64,000 nucleotides of DNA from assembly GCF_000001735.4 (NCBI RefSeq), contig NC_003075.7, forward strand, positions 16,617,001-16,681,000. The letters are read 5' to 3'. Position 1 is the stretch's first letter; every line of letters starts with the position of its first letter. The translations under genes and the position numbers were made by a program. The DNA is from Arabidopsis thaliana (Eukaryota > Streptophyta > Magnoliopsida > Brassicales > Brassicaceae). Of the stretch, positions 11,601 through 22,759 are shown piece after piece. Below the pieces are notes generated by a model. It made no database searches. It saw only the letters and a list, made by a program, of their open reading frames with translations, and had not been told where the DNA came from.

Positions 11601-14306
11601 TCCTTGATTGATAATATTGCTGGCAGTTCCTGATACCTAACGTCAACTTTTCTTGCTGCAGTTTTTGCATTTTCATGTGTATCCGCGACAAGCACACCAA
11701 TGACCTGAAATACAAGATTAGCTTAGAAATAAGGGAACGAAAGCAGTACATGAAAACTTTTTAAACTTATTTGACGTAACAAAATCAATACATGCTCCTT
11801 TACTTTTCTGGTATCACTTCTTCTAAGATACAGATAAACTAAAAGTTCCCCATTGAGGTTTATTTTCTTACTTGTCCCACACACGTGACCACGTCTGTAG
11901 CAAATAATTCTTCGTCGGCAACAATTGGTCCAATCATATTATTCCCGGGAACATCTTTGGCAAGAAACAGACCAACAAAACCAGATGAAGATTTGGCTGC
12001 CGAATCATCAACTGAAAGGATGCGGGCATGTGGAACTTTACTTAGCACTAAAGCAGCATGCAAGGTACAAGGCGGCAATGGGGTATCATCAGTATATTCT
12101 GCTTCCCCTGTGACCTAGATGAATATACAAGAGTGTTGAGATACACTCTATGGACCTTCGGCGAGCCAACAGATGGACCAAAATACCTGCATTCTTGCCG
12201 AAAGATGGACCTCTGGCAAGCCAACAGATGTACCCTGTTTTACTGTCTCATAGTCTTGTTTTCCAATTCTAGAGAACCGAGGAACAAGTTGCACAGCTGA
12301 CATATGCGAGGGTGGAAAGGTCTCTATAGTGGGATTTACATTATTTACATGATGAGTAACCCATAAGAAAAATTTAAAGAAGAAGCTTAGGGTTAGAGAT
12401 TTGCGAAACTCCACCATTCCCCCAGGAGCACCTTCCTTAATCAAGACATCACTCTGTATGACCTTAAGTGCGTCTTGCAGAAGACATTTATTCCAATTCT
12501 TACCAATTAGAAGTTCCTCAGTGTTTCTTGCACGCAACGAAAGAGGAGCCACACCACCATAAACAATAGATGCATCAGAAACAAACAATTGTTGCCCTTT
12601 CTCTTCAAGAAACACACGCATTCCACCATTGACAATAGCTATATCATCATCCCTGCGATGGGCCTGCTTAAATTCTTTCACATACTCTAAAGGCCTTGTC
12701 CATGGAAGGAATACCGACAACAAGATCTCGTTGCTTCCCATATCCACTTTACGATAGCCAAGGAAGAAATCTTTTGCAGGTATAGATCTAACATCTCCAT
12801 TGCAGTTGATTATCCGAAACTCTGCTCTTGAAGCCATCCAAAGAGGATTTAAATCAGATATTGGACTAGCTGTACAGATGTTTCCACCAATGCAAGCAAC
12901 ATTTCTTATTTGTGTCCCAGCAAACCACTTCAGCTGTTCGATAAAAGCCTTGCATGCTGATGTTTCATGTGCAGGACGCTCCTTTACTACCTTCCTGAAT
13001 AACCTCAGGAGTTCAGAAAGTCTCAAAGCTGAACCAACCTCTATCCCATTGTCATTGACATTCAATGCGTTGAGTTCTGGGACTTGAGCAGCAGAGATTA
13101 GCACCGGATACTGTAACCTCTTTAGTCTCATTTCGATTCCCACCTCCGTGTTACCAACCAGTAGTTTTGCATCAGGAAAATTTGCTTTGAGTTCAAGCAA
13201 GTTCTGAAGACTTACGGGTCTATACCAGGTAATCCCCTCATTTCCCCCTAACTTTAAGGGAGCTAACTTCCTCAGCAGAAGTTCAGGGGGAAAAATAAGC
13301 TCCTTATCTGTATACTTAGCTCCATCTATATCACTATAAGAGATTGACTGAAATCTATCTTCATTACAAGTAGCTGCTTCACTTGTTGTTTTTGATCCAC
13401 AAGAACAAGGTTTGCCAGTAGATGGACAAATATTTGAACCGTCCTGAAGGCTAAGTGAAGATAAACCACTGTATAGAGCATCATCAGATTTTGCAAAAAC
13501 CCGAAACGCATCAATGATGGGTCTATAACCAGTACAACGACACAAATTTCCTGCAAGGCATTCTTCAATCTCCTCCTCAGAAGGTGAGTTTTTACTTGAC
13601 CTCAACAAGGCATACATCGACATGACAAAACCGGGAGTACAAAACCCACATTGAGAACCATGCGAAGATGCCAATGACTCCTGAGAGAAATAGGGAGAAT
13701 TAGGATCGCAGAAATGAGAAAAAAAAAATCTGGAAGAAGTAAAACCCCACCTGAAGAGGGTGCAAGCCAAGTTTCCGATGACCAACTCCTTCAATGGATA
13801 TTACATGCATCCCTTCTACAGAGTAGAGAGGTGCTAGGCAAGCGTTGACAGCATAATGCCTGCAATAAAAGTTTCCGGTATGAACAGTATAAGAAGGCCT
13901 AAACTTAAGCAAAGCAGATGCAACCTATGAGAGAAAAAGATACGCACACACATGTCTTTGACTCTCGGTCATAACTAGACACCATCACGGTGCAAGACCC
14001 ACAACCACCTTCGCCGCATCCGAGCTTTGTCCCGGTCAATCCTAAATCTAAAGGAAACAAAAAACGTTTTCAAGAATCCCACCACACAACAACCTAACCC
14101 TCTAAATTTTGCTGCATTGTACAATTTGTGGCTTCTCTACTCTATCTAAACTTAGATTAGATATAAGCATTTGAAGAAATCAATAATATAGAGTTAAAAG
14201 CACCTCTGAGATATTCGAGAAGCGTCATGTGAGCTAATCCATCAGGCAAAACTCTACGAACACCATTAACGTACATTATTGCCTCCATGAACTCGTTCTG
14301 CTCCAT
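8688..14306 (-). CDS. XDH2: Xanthine dehydrogenase 2
   Basis: This is the tandem paralog of XDH1 with the same reaction and cofactors. Coding exons: 14204-14306, 13948-14047, 13751-13859, 12187-13680, 11872-12114, 11390-11704, 11016-11255, 10562-10846, 10236-10457, 9904-10065, 9615-9749, 9294-9530, 9004-9177 and 8688-8930, giving 1353 residues. All 14 exons except the first match XDH1 exon lengths exactly. The cluster cysteines ([24 protein letters not shown]), FAD motifs and Mo-site residues E823, R901 and E1289 are kept, so it looks functional. The protein starts at [15 protein letters not shown], 8 residues shorter than XDH1. The codon aligned with the XDH1 start is CTG (14319-14321). Intron 4 is 72 bp against 366 bp in XDH1. 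A 281-bp part of exon 4 is nearly identical to XDH1. Confidence 0.97.
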
Positions 14307-14332
14307 CTTCACTGAACCCAGACGAATAACTG

Positions 14333-14386
14333 TTATCCAATAATGGCAAATATCCAATAATGGCAAAAATCCAATAATTGCAAAAT
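14333..14386. repeat. Three tandem 18-bp CCAAT-containing repeats
   Basis: Units run 14333-14350, 14351-14368 and 14369-14386, each close to tatccaataatggcaaa. The third has ttg for tgg. Each carries a CCAAT core, the motif bound by NF-Y factors. They lie 27-80 bp upstream of the XDH2 start codon, so they may sit in its 5' UTR or core promoter. Confidence 0.75.
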
Positions 14387-14441
14387 CTTCTCTTTTTAAA
14401 ATGTTTTTTTTTTGTTTTCATTTTTCGACAAAAAATAGAAA

Positions 14442-14490
14442 AGCCCAATTATTAAGCCCATAAAGAAGAATGTAGCCCAAAATAAGCCCA
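14442..14490. promoter_or_regulatory. Cluster of four AGCCCA (site II-like) elements
   Basis: AGCCCA (TGGGCT on the other strand) occurs at 14442-14447, 14455-14460, 14474-14479 and 14485-14490. TGGGCY elements are known binding sites for TCP-type factors and are common in promoters of ribosome-biogenesis genes. That fits RH16, which starts 170 bp downstream. Function is inferred. Confidence 0.6.
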
Positions 14491-14660
14491 ATATTGGAGT
14501 CATCAATCAGGTCTGGGACATTGAAAAAACTCAGTAACAGTCTAACAGAGGAAACGCGGCGGAGGAGGTTTTACGACTATTTTCCCTTCACTTCTTCATC
14601 TTCTTCCTGCGCCGCTTTTCAAACCTATTCGACCAGACAAACTCGGAAATTTCATATTCC

Positions 14661-17600
14661 ATGGGTAAGACGAAGTTAAAACCTGTGGAGGATGTGAACT
14701 CGGAAGTGGTGGACGAAGTTGAGAAAGCAGAGGAAGTTGAGGAACAGAGAAACGACAGAGAACAAGAAGAAGAGCAAAAAGAAGAAGAGGCACCTAAAAG
14801 TTTCGAAGAGCTAGGGCTTGATTCTCGTCTAATTCGTGCCCTAACTAAAAAGGGTATAGAGAAACCAACCCTTATTCAGCAATCAGCCATTCCTTACATT
14901 CTGGTAATGATAATAGAAAGTCTCTACCTTTTTTTTGAGTTTCGTGGCTACTTATATAATCTTGGGACTGATGATTTATTGTCTCTGTTGTTCTTATATA
15001 GGAAGGAAAAGATGTGGTTGCTAGGGCAAAGACTGGTTCAGGTAAGACTTTGGCTTACCTTTTGCCATTGCTCCAGAAGCTATTTTCAGCAGATTCTGTG
15101 AGCAAGAAGAAGCTTGCTCCTTCTGCATTTATTCTTGTTCCATCTCGAGAACTATGTCAGCAGGTTTGTTTTGGACCATTGTTTCATATCTCTCCTACTT
15201 TCATTTATTTCAGTAATTGATGGGAAATCTTGTTTGATTTGGAAAAATACAGGTTTACACAGAGGTTTCATCGCTTATTGAGCTGTGTAGAGTTCAGCTA
15301 AAAGCAGTGCAGTTGACTAGTAGCATGTCTGCATCTGATATGGTTAGTATTGCATTTCTCATCATGAAAGCATTCCATTGTTTTTTTCTAATTTTGTTTT
15401 GATGTTTCATTTGCAGCGTAATGCATTGGCTGGACTGCCTGAGATTCTTGTCTCCACACCTGCTTGTATTCCGAAATGTTTTGCTGCCGGAGTTTTAGAG
15501 CCCACTGCTGTCAGTGAATCACTTTCAATTCTGGTTCTTGATGAGGTATGATATATGTGCTTCAATTATAATAGTGGCTTTGTTAGAGGTTGTTTTAGTA
15601 GTCACTCTTTTAAGTGGAAGTCTCATGATTTGATTTTCTTGGAAGAACATGTAGTTTAAGCATTTCTTAGTGGTTATATCTATCATGTTTTTCCTTTATT
15701 CCTCCTCTCTTTGAGAGTTGATGTTGATAATATTTTTGTTATCAGGCAGATCTTTTGTTGTCATATGGATATGAAGATAATCTAAGGTCGGTAACATCAA
15801 TAATCCCAAGGCGTTGCCAATGCCTTCTTATGTCGGCTACCACAAGGTTAGACATATATCGATAATAATGATTCTGTTTAGACTCATATTTTTCTCCGAA
15901 GTTTGTCTTGCATGGTTAACTGAATAATATTTTTGCAAATTTTTAGCTCTGATGTCGAAAAATTGAAGAAATTGATTCTGCACAACCCAATCGTTTTGAC
16001 CTTGACAGAAGATAATGACAAGGAAGAGGCCGTCCCAAGTAATGTTCAGCAGTTTTGGGTATGATTCGGTCGCTTAGATATTTTTATAAGTTCACATTTC
16101 TGGGTCTGATTAATGATTATAAGTGTATTATCTTGTCTTAGATCTCTTGCAGTGCTCAGGATAAACTGCTTCACATTCTTGCTCTCTTGAAGCTAGAGGT
16201 TGTTCAGAAGAAAATTCTGATTTTCATCAATACAATTGACATGGGATTCAGGTTGAAATTATTCTTGGAAAAGGTAACTTGTGGGCACCTATACGAGCAT
16301 TCCGATTCTAAAAACTGTACCTGTAATAATAATATTGAATTAGTCTTTTGTTTTGTTTCTTCCAGTTTGGAATCAAGTCTGCAATTTTAAACGGGGAATT
16401 GCCTCAGAATTCTCGACTTCATATCCTTGAGGTACATCACCAAGTCATGCACCTAGATTTAGTTTTTCCGGAAGCAGCTGCGTTTCATAATTAATCAGTG
16501 TATATTTTTTTGTATACAGCAATTCAATGCAGGACTTTTCGATTACTTGATTGCAACGGATGATAATAGCCAGACTAAAAAACAAAAGGAAGAGGCTAAA
16601 GGTGAGGCTAACAAGGAGAACAAGAAAAATAATAAGCGTAGCAAACCAAAGCTAGATGCTGAGTTCGGTGTAGTTAGGGGAATTGATTTCAAAAAAGTTC
16701 ACACGGTATGCTACTTGACTTTTGCTAAGGGGGTTTTCTTTTCTTTGTTTTTGTACTCTTTGCTGCTTGGGATATTGTAAGAATCCTTCTTTTCTTTGCT
16801 CTATACTCTTAACCTTCCCTTAAACCTTTTTTATGCACAGGTTATAAACTTTGATATGCCTCAAAGTGTTACTGGATATATCCATCGAATTGGGCGTACA
16901 GGGAGAGCATATAGCAGCGGATCTTCCGTTTCTCTTGTGAGTTTCTCGTCTAATAATACTGTTGTTTGGCATGATCTCTTTAAATTTTGCAAGTCTAATG
17001 CTCTGCTTTATTTGGCACAGATTTCTCCTGATGAGATGGAAGGGTTTGAAGATATAAAGTCCTTCTTAGCAAGCGACAAGAACAAGGATATTGATATTAT
17101 CACACCCTTTCCTTTGTTGACCGAAAATGCTGTCGAGTCTCTTAGATATAGAGCTGAGGTGAGTAATCTCTGTAGTAAGATGATTACTTCTTTCATTAAG
17201 TGAACAGTATTAAAAGTTGCAATTTGTTTGCAGGATGTGGCAAAGAGTGTTACAAAGATTGCGGTTCGAGAGTCTCGAGCTCAGGATTTGAGGAATGAGA
17301 TAATCAACTCTGAAAAGTAAGCAAGAACATAACTACGTGTGTGATGTGAATTCTCTTATTTTTTTCATCTTCTTAATTTCTCTACTTCTTTCTTCAGGTT
17401 AAAAGCTCATTTTGAAGCTAATCCAAGAGACTTAGATCTGTTGAGACATGACAAGCCTCTGAGTAAGACTGCACCTGCACCACATCTAAAGGACATCCCC
17501 GAGTATCTAGTGGACGCAAAGACTCAAGAAGCAAGCAAGATGGTAAAGCTAGCTAGAGCCGCAATGGGCAACACTAGGAGATCTGGTGGAGGCGGTGGTC

Positions 17601-17834
17601 GCAACAACAAAAACAAGAAACGGTCTAGAAAAGGCAGCGACCCACTCAAAACCTTCAACCCTAATGTAAAACACAACTGAATTTCTCCATTTCTTCTCTG
17701 TTTTGTGTGTATATTTGTGCTAATTTTTTCTATGTTGTTTGCTTACTTCAATCAACCAGGGGTCTAAGAGAGGAGCCGTTGGCCAGAAGGATGGCAAAGA
17801 TTCTAGCTCGACCAAAAAACAGAAGACAGTTTAA
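14661..17834 (+). CDS. RH16: DEAD-box ATP-dependent RNA helicase 16 (DDX56/Dbp9 type)
   Basis: This is an RNA helicase of the Dbp9/DDX56 family, which acts in nucleolar 60S ribosome assembly in other eukaryotes. Coding exons: 14661-14903, 15002-15163, 15253-15342, 15417-15545, 15746-15846, 15947-16058, 16142-16273, 16366-16431, 16520-16705, 16841-16936, 17021-17158, 17234-17316, 17398-17665 and 17760-17834, giving 626 residues. Visible motifs: an acidic N-terminus (about residues 9-43), Q motif ([11 protein letters not shown]), Walker A AKTGSGKT (90-97), PSREL, DEAD (207-210, split by an intron), SAT (238-240), RGIDF and HRIGRTGRA (422-430). A lysine-rich insert lies between IATDD and RGIDF, as is usual in this subfamily. 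The C-terminus is basic with a Gly-rich patch and ends in KKQKTV. Confidence 0.95.
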
Positions 17835-18744
17835 GTTATTTCGTTTAGCGTAAGTGTAACCAAATTTTGACTCGTTATAGTCAATCACACAAAAGAACGG
17901 AGACGAGAGCATCAATCTTTGTAGCTCTATTCATGTAGCATCAGGAGACAAAGTTTTGTGAGCATATTATTAGCCTTTTGAGGTTTTTATTGAAATAGAT
18001 TTTTGTAAGCTTATGAAGACGATATCTGCAGGGTTCAAAATACTCAAATCCACATGGTTTTGGACCCATTTAGATATTTTCGAAATGAATTGGCACATTA
18101 TATGCTTGCACGTTTTTTGTTCCGAGTATTTATGCCACATGTGTCATCTAACTGATTGTGTATAATCAATTAAGTATACCAAATTGGATAAAATTTACCG
18201 ATTGAAAATTAGTTGTTTTACTTGTACATCGTGGTCTATATATATCATTTTCCAACATAAATTATACACTTGAGAATAACACTTTCTGTTGAGTTGATTT
18301 CTTATATTAATGCCAAAGCTAAGACTAAATAAATTCTACAAAATATTTTTAAAAATTTTAACTTTTGAAAAGCTAACTTCAAATACTAAAATATATACTA
18401 TTTGAAATTGATTAATATTATATAGACCAAGTTGGATTTTGATATAAACCACATCGCATATTCGTTTTATTAACAATTCATGTTTATCATGACCTAATTA
18501 GTTCTCTTAAATAGTTGTTGGCAACTTTTAATTAGATAGCCAATCAATTTGAATAAAGAGGTCAAACTCCAACCAATCCCACAACAAATAATTGTCTTTG
18601 ATTTAACGTTTTACACTTAAAAGACAAACACTGCACGATATCTCTCTCAGATTTATAAGTGAACCCTACAAAGTACAAGTCGTAAACTCAACCACAAGAG
18701 AAACCTTATCTTCTTCTTCTTCTTCATCATCAATCTCTCAAGAC
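17835..18744. other. RH16 3' flank and PLC-like gene promoter
   Basis: These 910 bases are AT-rich and non-coding. The RH16 3' UTR lies at the left. At the right, atttataag (18651-18659) is a likely TATA box about 90 bp before the next ATG. A CTT-rich leader (about 18709-18724) precedes the start codon. I see no repeat or RNA gene. Confidence 0.55.
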
Positions 18745-19701
18745 ATGCTCTCTTTTTTCTCTAACCAGATCGACCGGCAAAAAGATGTGTCTAATGAGGA
18801 AAAAACCCTAACCAATCTCGAAAAATCTGACGGTTCACAATTCCCTGGCGATGACTACCGTCCGTCCGATCGGAAAAACTGGATGGCTGGTCTTACGTTG
18901 GAGAAACTAACTCTAAACAAGATCGTGTGGCCAGGAACGCATGATTCAGCCACCAACGATATCGGAATACCTCTGATCTCTCGTCCTTTAGCTGAATGCC
19001 AATCGCTCTCTATCTACGAGCAGCTCGTCCTCGGGACACGTGTCCTCGATATCCGTGTGCAAGAGGATCGCCAAATCTGCCACGGGATTCTGACGTCATA
19101 CGAAATTGATGTTGTCATTGATGACGTTATCAGATTCTTGTCGGAGACTCACTCGGAGATTGTAATCCTGGAGATAAGGACTGAGTTTGGACACAAAGAT
19201 CCTCCGGGGTTCGAGACTTACTTGGCAGACAAGTTAGGTCAATTCTTGATACATCAAGATGATAGCTTGTTCAACAAGCCGGTATCAGAGATTTTGCCGA
19301 AAAGGGTTATATGCATCTGGAAACCTAGAGAGTCTCCAAAGCCGAGCCGTGGTGGAATTCTCTGGAACTCAGATTATCTAAAAGATAATTGGATCGATAC
19401 GGATCTTCCATGGACGAAATTTCAGAGCAATTTGAAGCATCTGAGTGAGCAGCAGCCGACATCTTCTAGAAAATTCTTTTACCGGGTTGAGAACACGGTC
19501 ACGCCGCAAGCAGATAATCCGGTTGTGTGGGTTAAACCGGTGACTGATCGGATCCGAAAACACGCCAGACTATTTATTTCTCAGTGTGTTTCCAAGGGAT
19601 GTGGAGATAAGTTGCAGATTTTGTCCACTGATTTCATCGAAGGAGATTTCGTTGATGCCTGTGTCGGCCTTACTCACGCAAGAATCGAAGGAAAGGTTTG
19701 A
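18745..19701 (+). CDS. PLC-like phosphodiesterase, PI-PLC X domain (short paralog)
   Basis: This intronless gene encodes 318 residues of the bacterial-type PI-PLC X-domain superfamily. In that fold, two histidines cleave phosphoinositide or glycerophosphodiester bonds without calcium. Putative catalytic residues are H66 and D67 in WPGTHDSAT, R104 in LDIR and H113 in QICHG. There is no signal peptide, C2 domain or EF hand, so it differs from plant calcium-dependent PI-PLCs. The substrate is unknown. It is the tandem partner of the gene at 20551. Compared with that copy it carries one extra base near 19686, ending the protein at EGKV and losing six to seven C-terminal residues. Position fits At4g34920. 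Confidence 0.9.
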   Translation: MLSFFSNQIDRQKDVSNEEKTLTNLEKSDGSQFPGDDYRPSDRKNWMAGLTLEKLTLNKIVWPGTHDSATNDIGIPLISRPLAECQSLSIYEQLVLGTRVLDIRVQEDRQICHGILTSYEIDVVIDDVIRFLSETHSEIVILEIRTEFGHKDPPGFETYLADKLGQFLIHQDDSLFNKPVSEILPKRVICIWKPRESPKPSRGGILWNSDYLKDNWIDTDLPWTKFQSNLKHLSEQQPTSSRKFFYRVENTVTPQADNPVVWVKPVTDRIRKHARLFISQCVSKGCGDKLQILSTDFIEGDFVDACVGLTHARIEGKV

Positions 19702-20550
19702 TAGAACTCTGGAACGATCGATGGTTGATCTCAAGCATTGGAACCAAGATTATTTGCTTTTGGGTTGCGTGTATCTTAAGTTATGCTATGTATTAAAGTG
19801 TGTAATTTAAGTTTTCTATGATTGTACATTATATCTGTTTTTCGTTATCCGTCCTGTTTGAAGAATCAAACAGAGAGATAAAGAGAAGGCAGGGGAATTT
19901 ATTCAGTTGCTTTATTTTGCTCAGATTCTTGTACCAAGTTACATATCCTAGTGAAATTTCGAAACCCTTTTCGGCAAGATTAGCGTCTCAATATCCAAAA
20001 CGCATCCGCCATCTAATGACCTCTTCAAGAAAGATTACTCATATATATGTTTTGGAGCAGCTTTTCTAAGCTCACTCAAATAGATTTGGATTTTGGACCA
20101 CAAATCATTCACAGACCCTGCCTAAAACCTGACCATCTTTCTCTTTTCGGATTTTTCAACTATAGTCTTATTTTGGAGCGTCGGAATAATTAAATTTTGT
20201 TTATCTTGTTGATTAGTTATTGACTTATTTCAAAGCCTGATTAAATATTTATACAAAAGTAAACTTATAATTAGGAAGAAAAAAAGTTAAAATAAAGAGA
20301 AGGGTGTCTAAGAACATTCTGACAAATATTTTATCGAATATTGGATTATCGTATGAAATAGTTGTAAATAAACACATCGCATGTATATAGCTTGTCAACA
20401 ACTTCATATATAATAATAAAGAACAACAACTTGATATCTTATATATGGTTTAGAAAGGAAAAGTCTTAGTGACGGAGTGGTGGCCAACTTCGTTAAGTTG
20501 AGAATTTAACCAGAAAGAACCTAAAGAAAGTTCTCATCTCTCAAATAAAC
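19702..20550. other. Spacer between the two PLC-like genes
   Basis: These 849 bases are AT-rich. The 3' flank of the first gene runs to about 20050, and the promoter of the second occupies the right half. The tattggaacca-type sequence after both stop codons (agcattggaacca, 19734 and 21729) is shared, so the duplication extends into the 3' UTR. I see no other feature. Confidence 0.5.
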
Positions 20551-21726
20551 ATGTCTTTTTTCGGAAAACTCGCAGACACTGTGGTATCTTTTGCAAACGA
20601 TTCTGCGAAATCTGTTGTAGAAGAAGTGGTAAATCCAACGGTGTCTTTTGCAAACAATTCTGCAAGAACTGTTGTAGAAGAAGTGGTAAATCCGACGGTC
20701 TCTTTTGCAAACGACTCTGCGAGAACTGTTGTAGAAAAAGTGCTAAATCCAACGGTATCGTTCATCGATAGCCAGCTCCAGCGGCCACGGGACGTCCTTG
20801 TGCAACAACAAATCCTAGACAATCTCCAAGAATCGAATGGTTCGAATTTCCCTGGGGATGACTACCACTCGCCTGACCGGAAGAACTGGATGGCCCATCT
20901 CTCTGTGGATAAACTAACCCTTAACAAGATCGTGTGGCCAGGAACTCACGACTCAGCCACCAACGGAATTGGGGACCCTTTGGTCACTCGTTGGTTGGGT
21001 GAATGTCAAACGCTCTCCATCTTCGACCAGCTAGTTCTTGGCACACGTGTCCTCGATATCCGTTTCCAAGAGGATCGTTGTGTCTGCCATGGAGCTCTTT
21101 CTTCGTACAACGTTGATGTCGTCCTCAATGACGTCATCAGATTTGTGTCCGAGACCCAATCTGAGATCATAATCTTGGAGATAAGGACCGAGTTTGGAAA
21201 GAAAGACCCTTTTGAATTCGAGACTTACTTGGTTGATAAATTAGGTCAATTCTTGATACATCAAGACGATAACTTGTTCAACAAGCCGGTATCAGAGATT
21301 TTGCCGAAAAGGGTTATTTGCATCTGGAAACCTAGAGAATCTCCGAAGCCGAGCCGTGGTGGAATTCTCTGGAACTCAGATTATCTAAAAGATAATTGGA
21401 TCGATACGGATCTTCCATGGACGAAATTTCAGAGCAATTTGAAGCATCTGAGTGAGCAGCAACCGATATCTTCTAGGAAATTCTTCTACCGGGTTGAGAA
21501 CACGGTTACGCCGCAAGCAGATAATCCGGTTGTGTGGGTTAAACAGGTTACTGATCGGATCAGAAAACACGCTAGGCTTTTTATATCTCAGTGTGCTTCC
21601 AAGGGATATGGAGATAAGTTACAGATTTTGTCCACTGATTTCATTGAAGGAGATTTTGTCGATGCCTGCGTCGGACTCACTCACGCAAGAATGAAGGGAC
21701 AGTTTGATAAGATATCTCCAAGTTAG
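20551..21726 (+). CDS. PLC-like phosphodiesterase, PI-PLC X domain (long paralog)
   Basis: This intronless gene encodes 391 residues. The catalytic part matches its neighbour: H133 and D134 in WPGTHDSAT, R in LDIRFQED and H in CVCHG. The N-terminus carries three 19-residue repeats at residues 12-68 (each like VSFANDSAKSVVEEVVNPT), followed by VSFID, which aligns with the start of the shorter paralog. The repeats are rich in V, E and A and may form amphipathic helices; their role is unknown. The C-terminal half is almost identical in DNA to the upstream paralog, while the N-terminal half is clearly diverged. Position fits At4g34930. Confidence 0.92.
   Translation: MSFFGKLADTVVSFANDSAKSVVEEVVNPTVSFANNSARTVVEEVVNPTVSFANDSARTVVEKVLNPTVSFIDSQLQRPRDVLVQQQILDNLQESNGSNFPGDDYHSPDRKNWMAHLSVDKLTLNKIVWPGTHDSATNGIGDPLVTRWLGECQTLSIFDQLVLGTRVLDIRFQEDRCVCHGALSSYNVDVVLNDVIRFVSETQSEIIILEIRTEFGKKDPFEFETYLVDKLGQFLIHQDDNLFNKPVSEILPKRVICIWKPRESPKPSRGGILWNSDYLKDNWIDTDLPWTKFQSNLKHLSEQQPISSRKFFYRVENTVTPQADNPVVWVKQVTDRIRKHARLFISQCASKGYGDKLQILSTDFIEGDFVDACVGLTHARMKGQFDKISPS
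20584..20754 (+). repeat. Three 57-bp in-frame tandem repeats
   Basis: Units of 57 bp (19 codons) run 20584-20640, 20641-20697 and 20698-20754, within the N-terminus of the long PLC-like gene. They share tcttttgcaaac-a-tctgc, gttgtagaagaagtg and taaatcc-acggt. The short paralog has only the sequence after the array, so the repeats are a lineage-specific expansion in this copy or a loss in the other. Confidence 0.88.
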
Positions 21727-22759
21727 ACAAGCATTGGAACCAAATATATTTATTTGCTTTTGACTTACGTATACTATAAGTTACATTATTTACAAAGGCG
21801 TGTGTGTGATTTTCGCCGATGAACTTTATGCAAAGTGTGTGTGAACCCTTTTTACTTTTCCTTGTTCATAATATCTTAAATTTGTAATGTTTGAGCTCTA
21901 CCGTTCTCCTTAAGTAAAAAGAATATGTTTTAGTGGATGTCATGACTAAAGAAGTATAAAACCTAATTATGTACCACTTTAACCATTAGGTTGTTAGAAA
22001 TTTCTAAAAATTAAAATTGGAGCACGATGTTTGCTGGATTAATAAAGAGAGACAAGCTGGTGTCCTTGACTGTGTTATGTTGTGCCATAATTTGCTTGCA
22101 TCCAAACGTATCAAGAATCATGAGTTATTAACGAACAAGAAACTCTTCACAATCAGACTCAATGCATTTATGTTATTACCTACCACAAGCCGTGCCAACT
22201 TGGACAAGCCCGAACTTTGACACATATGGACATAATCTCATCTTAGTTAACCTAAGGCTTCAAATAAAACCCACCCTCATGGTTATTACAATTTTCTTCG
22301 TCCTCTTCATTCAAGATTGTGATTTTGTCCTGCATATACAATAATTTCTTGCTTTAACATTAAATATGTCGGGCTAACCATGCATGCACAACATTGCGTA
22401 TTTGTTGATTACAATACTAATTAATCTATACAGGAATTTATCAGTTTAGACTTTAGTCAGCATTGGACCGTTATACATAGTCTCCACCAACATTCGAATA
22501 ATGTTGTTGCTATAATTATACTAAGTATCCGATTCAGTTTCTGTATATAAAACGTCTATTTTTGGAGAGCCTTTCTTCTTCCTTGAAAAATTCGGAGAAA
22601 TTAACGTTTCACCAATATTTCATTTTCCTCTCTGTCTCTCTCTCTCCCCGCCTCGCTCCACCGTCGTCTCCGGCGATCAAAGCCACCATCTTCATTAACT
22701 TTCAATTGGATTACACAAAGAAAATCTGAGTTATAAGAGTTTCTTGATTGTTGTTTCTC
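21727..22759. other. Long PLC-like 3' flank and ARO1 promoter / 5' UTR
   Basis: These 1033 bases are non-coding; short frames at 22017-22344 show no domain. A CT-rich leader at 22621-22655 (ctctgtctctctctctcc) and tgtatataaaac (22541-22552), a plausible TATA box, mark the ARO1 promoter. No RNA gene is seen. Confidence 0.5.

Larger units (their letters stand above)
14307..14660. promoter_or_regulatory. Divergent XDH2 / RH16 promoter
   Basis: Only 354 bp separate the start codons of XDH2 (-) and RH16 (+), so the two genes must share promoter space. The XDH2-proximal half holds three 18-bp repeats with CCAAT cores. The RH16-proximal half holds four AGCCCA elements. I see no clear TATA box. The design resembles TATA-less promoters of growth-linked housekeeping genes. 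Confidence 0.75.

Noticed and set aside
22748-22759. Upstream TTG start of ARO1
   Set aside because: The ATG at 22760 gives the known 664-residue protein; plants rarely use TTG.
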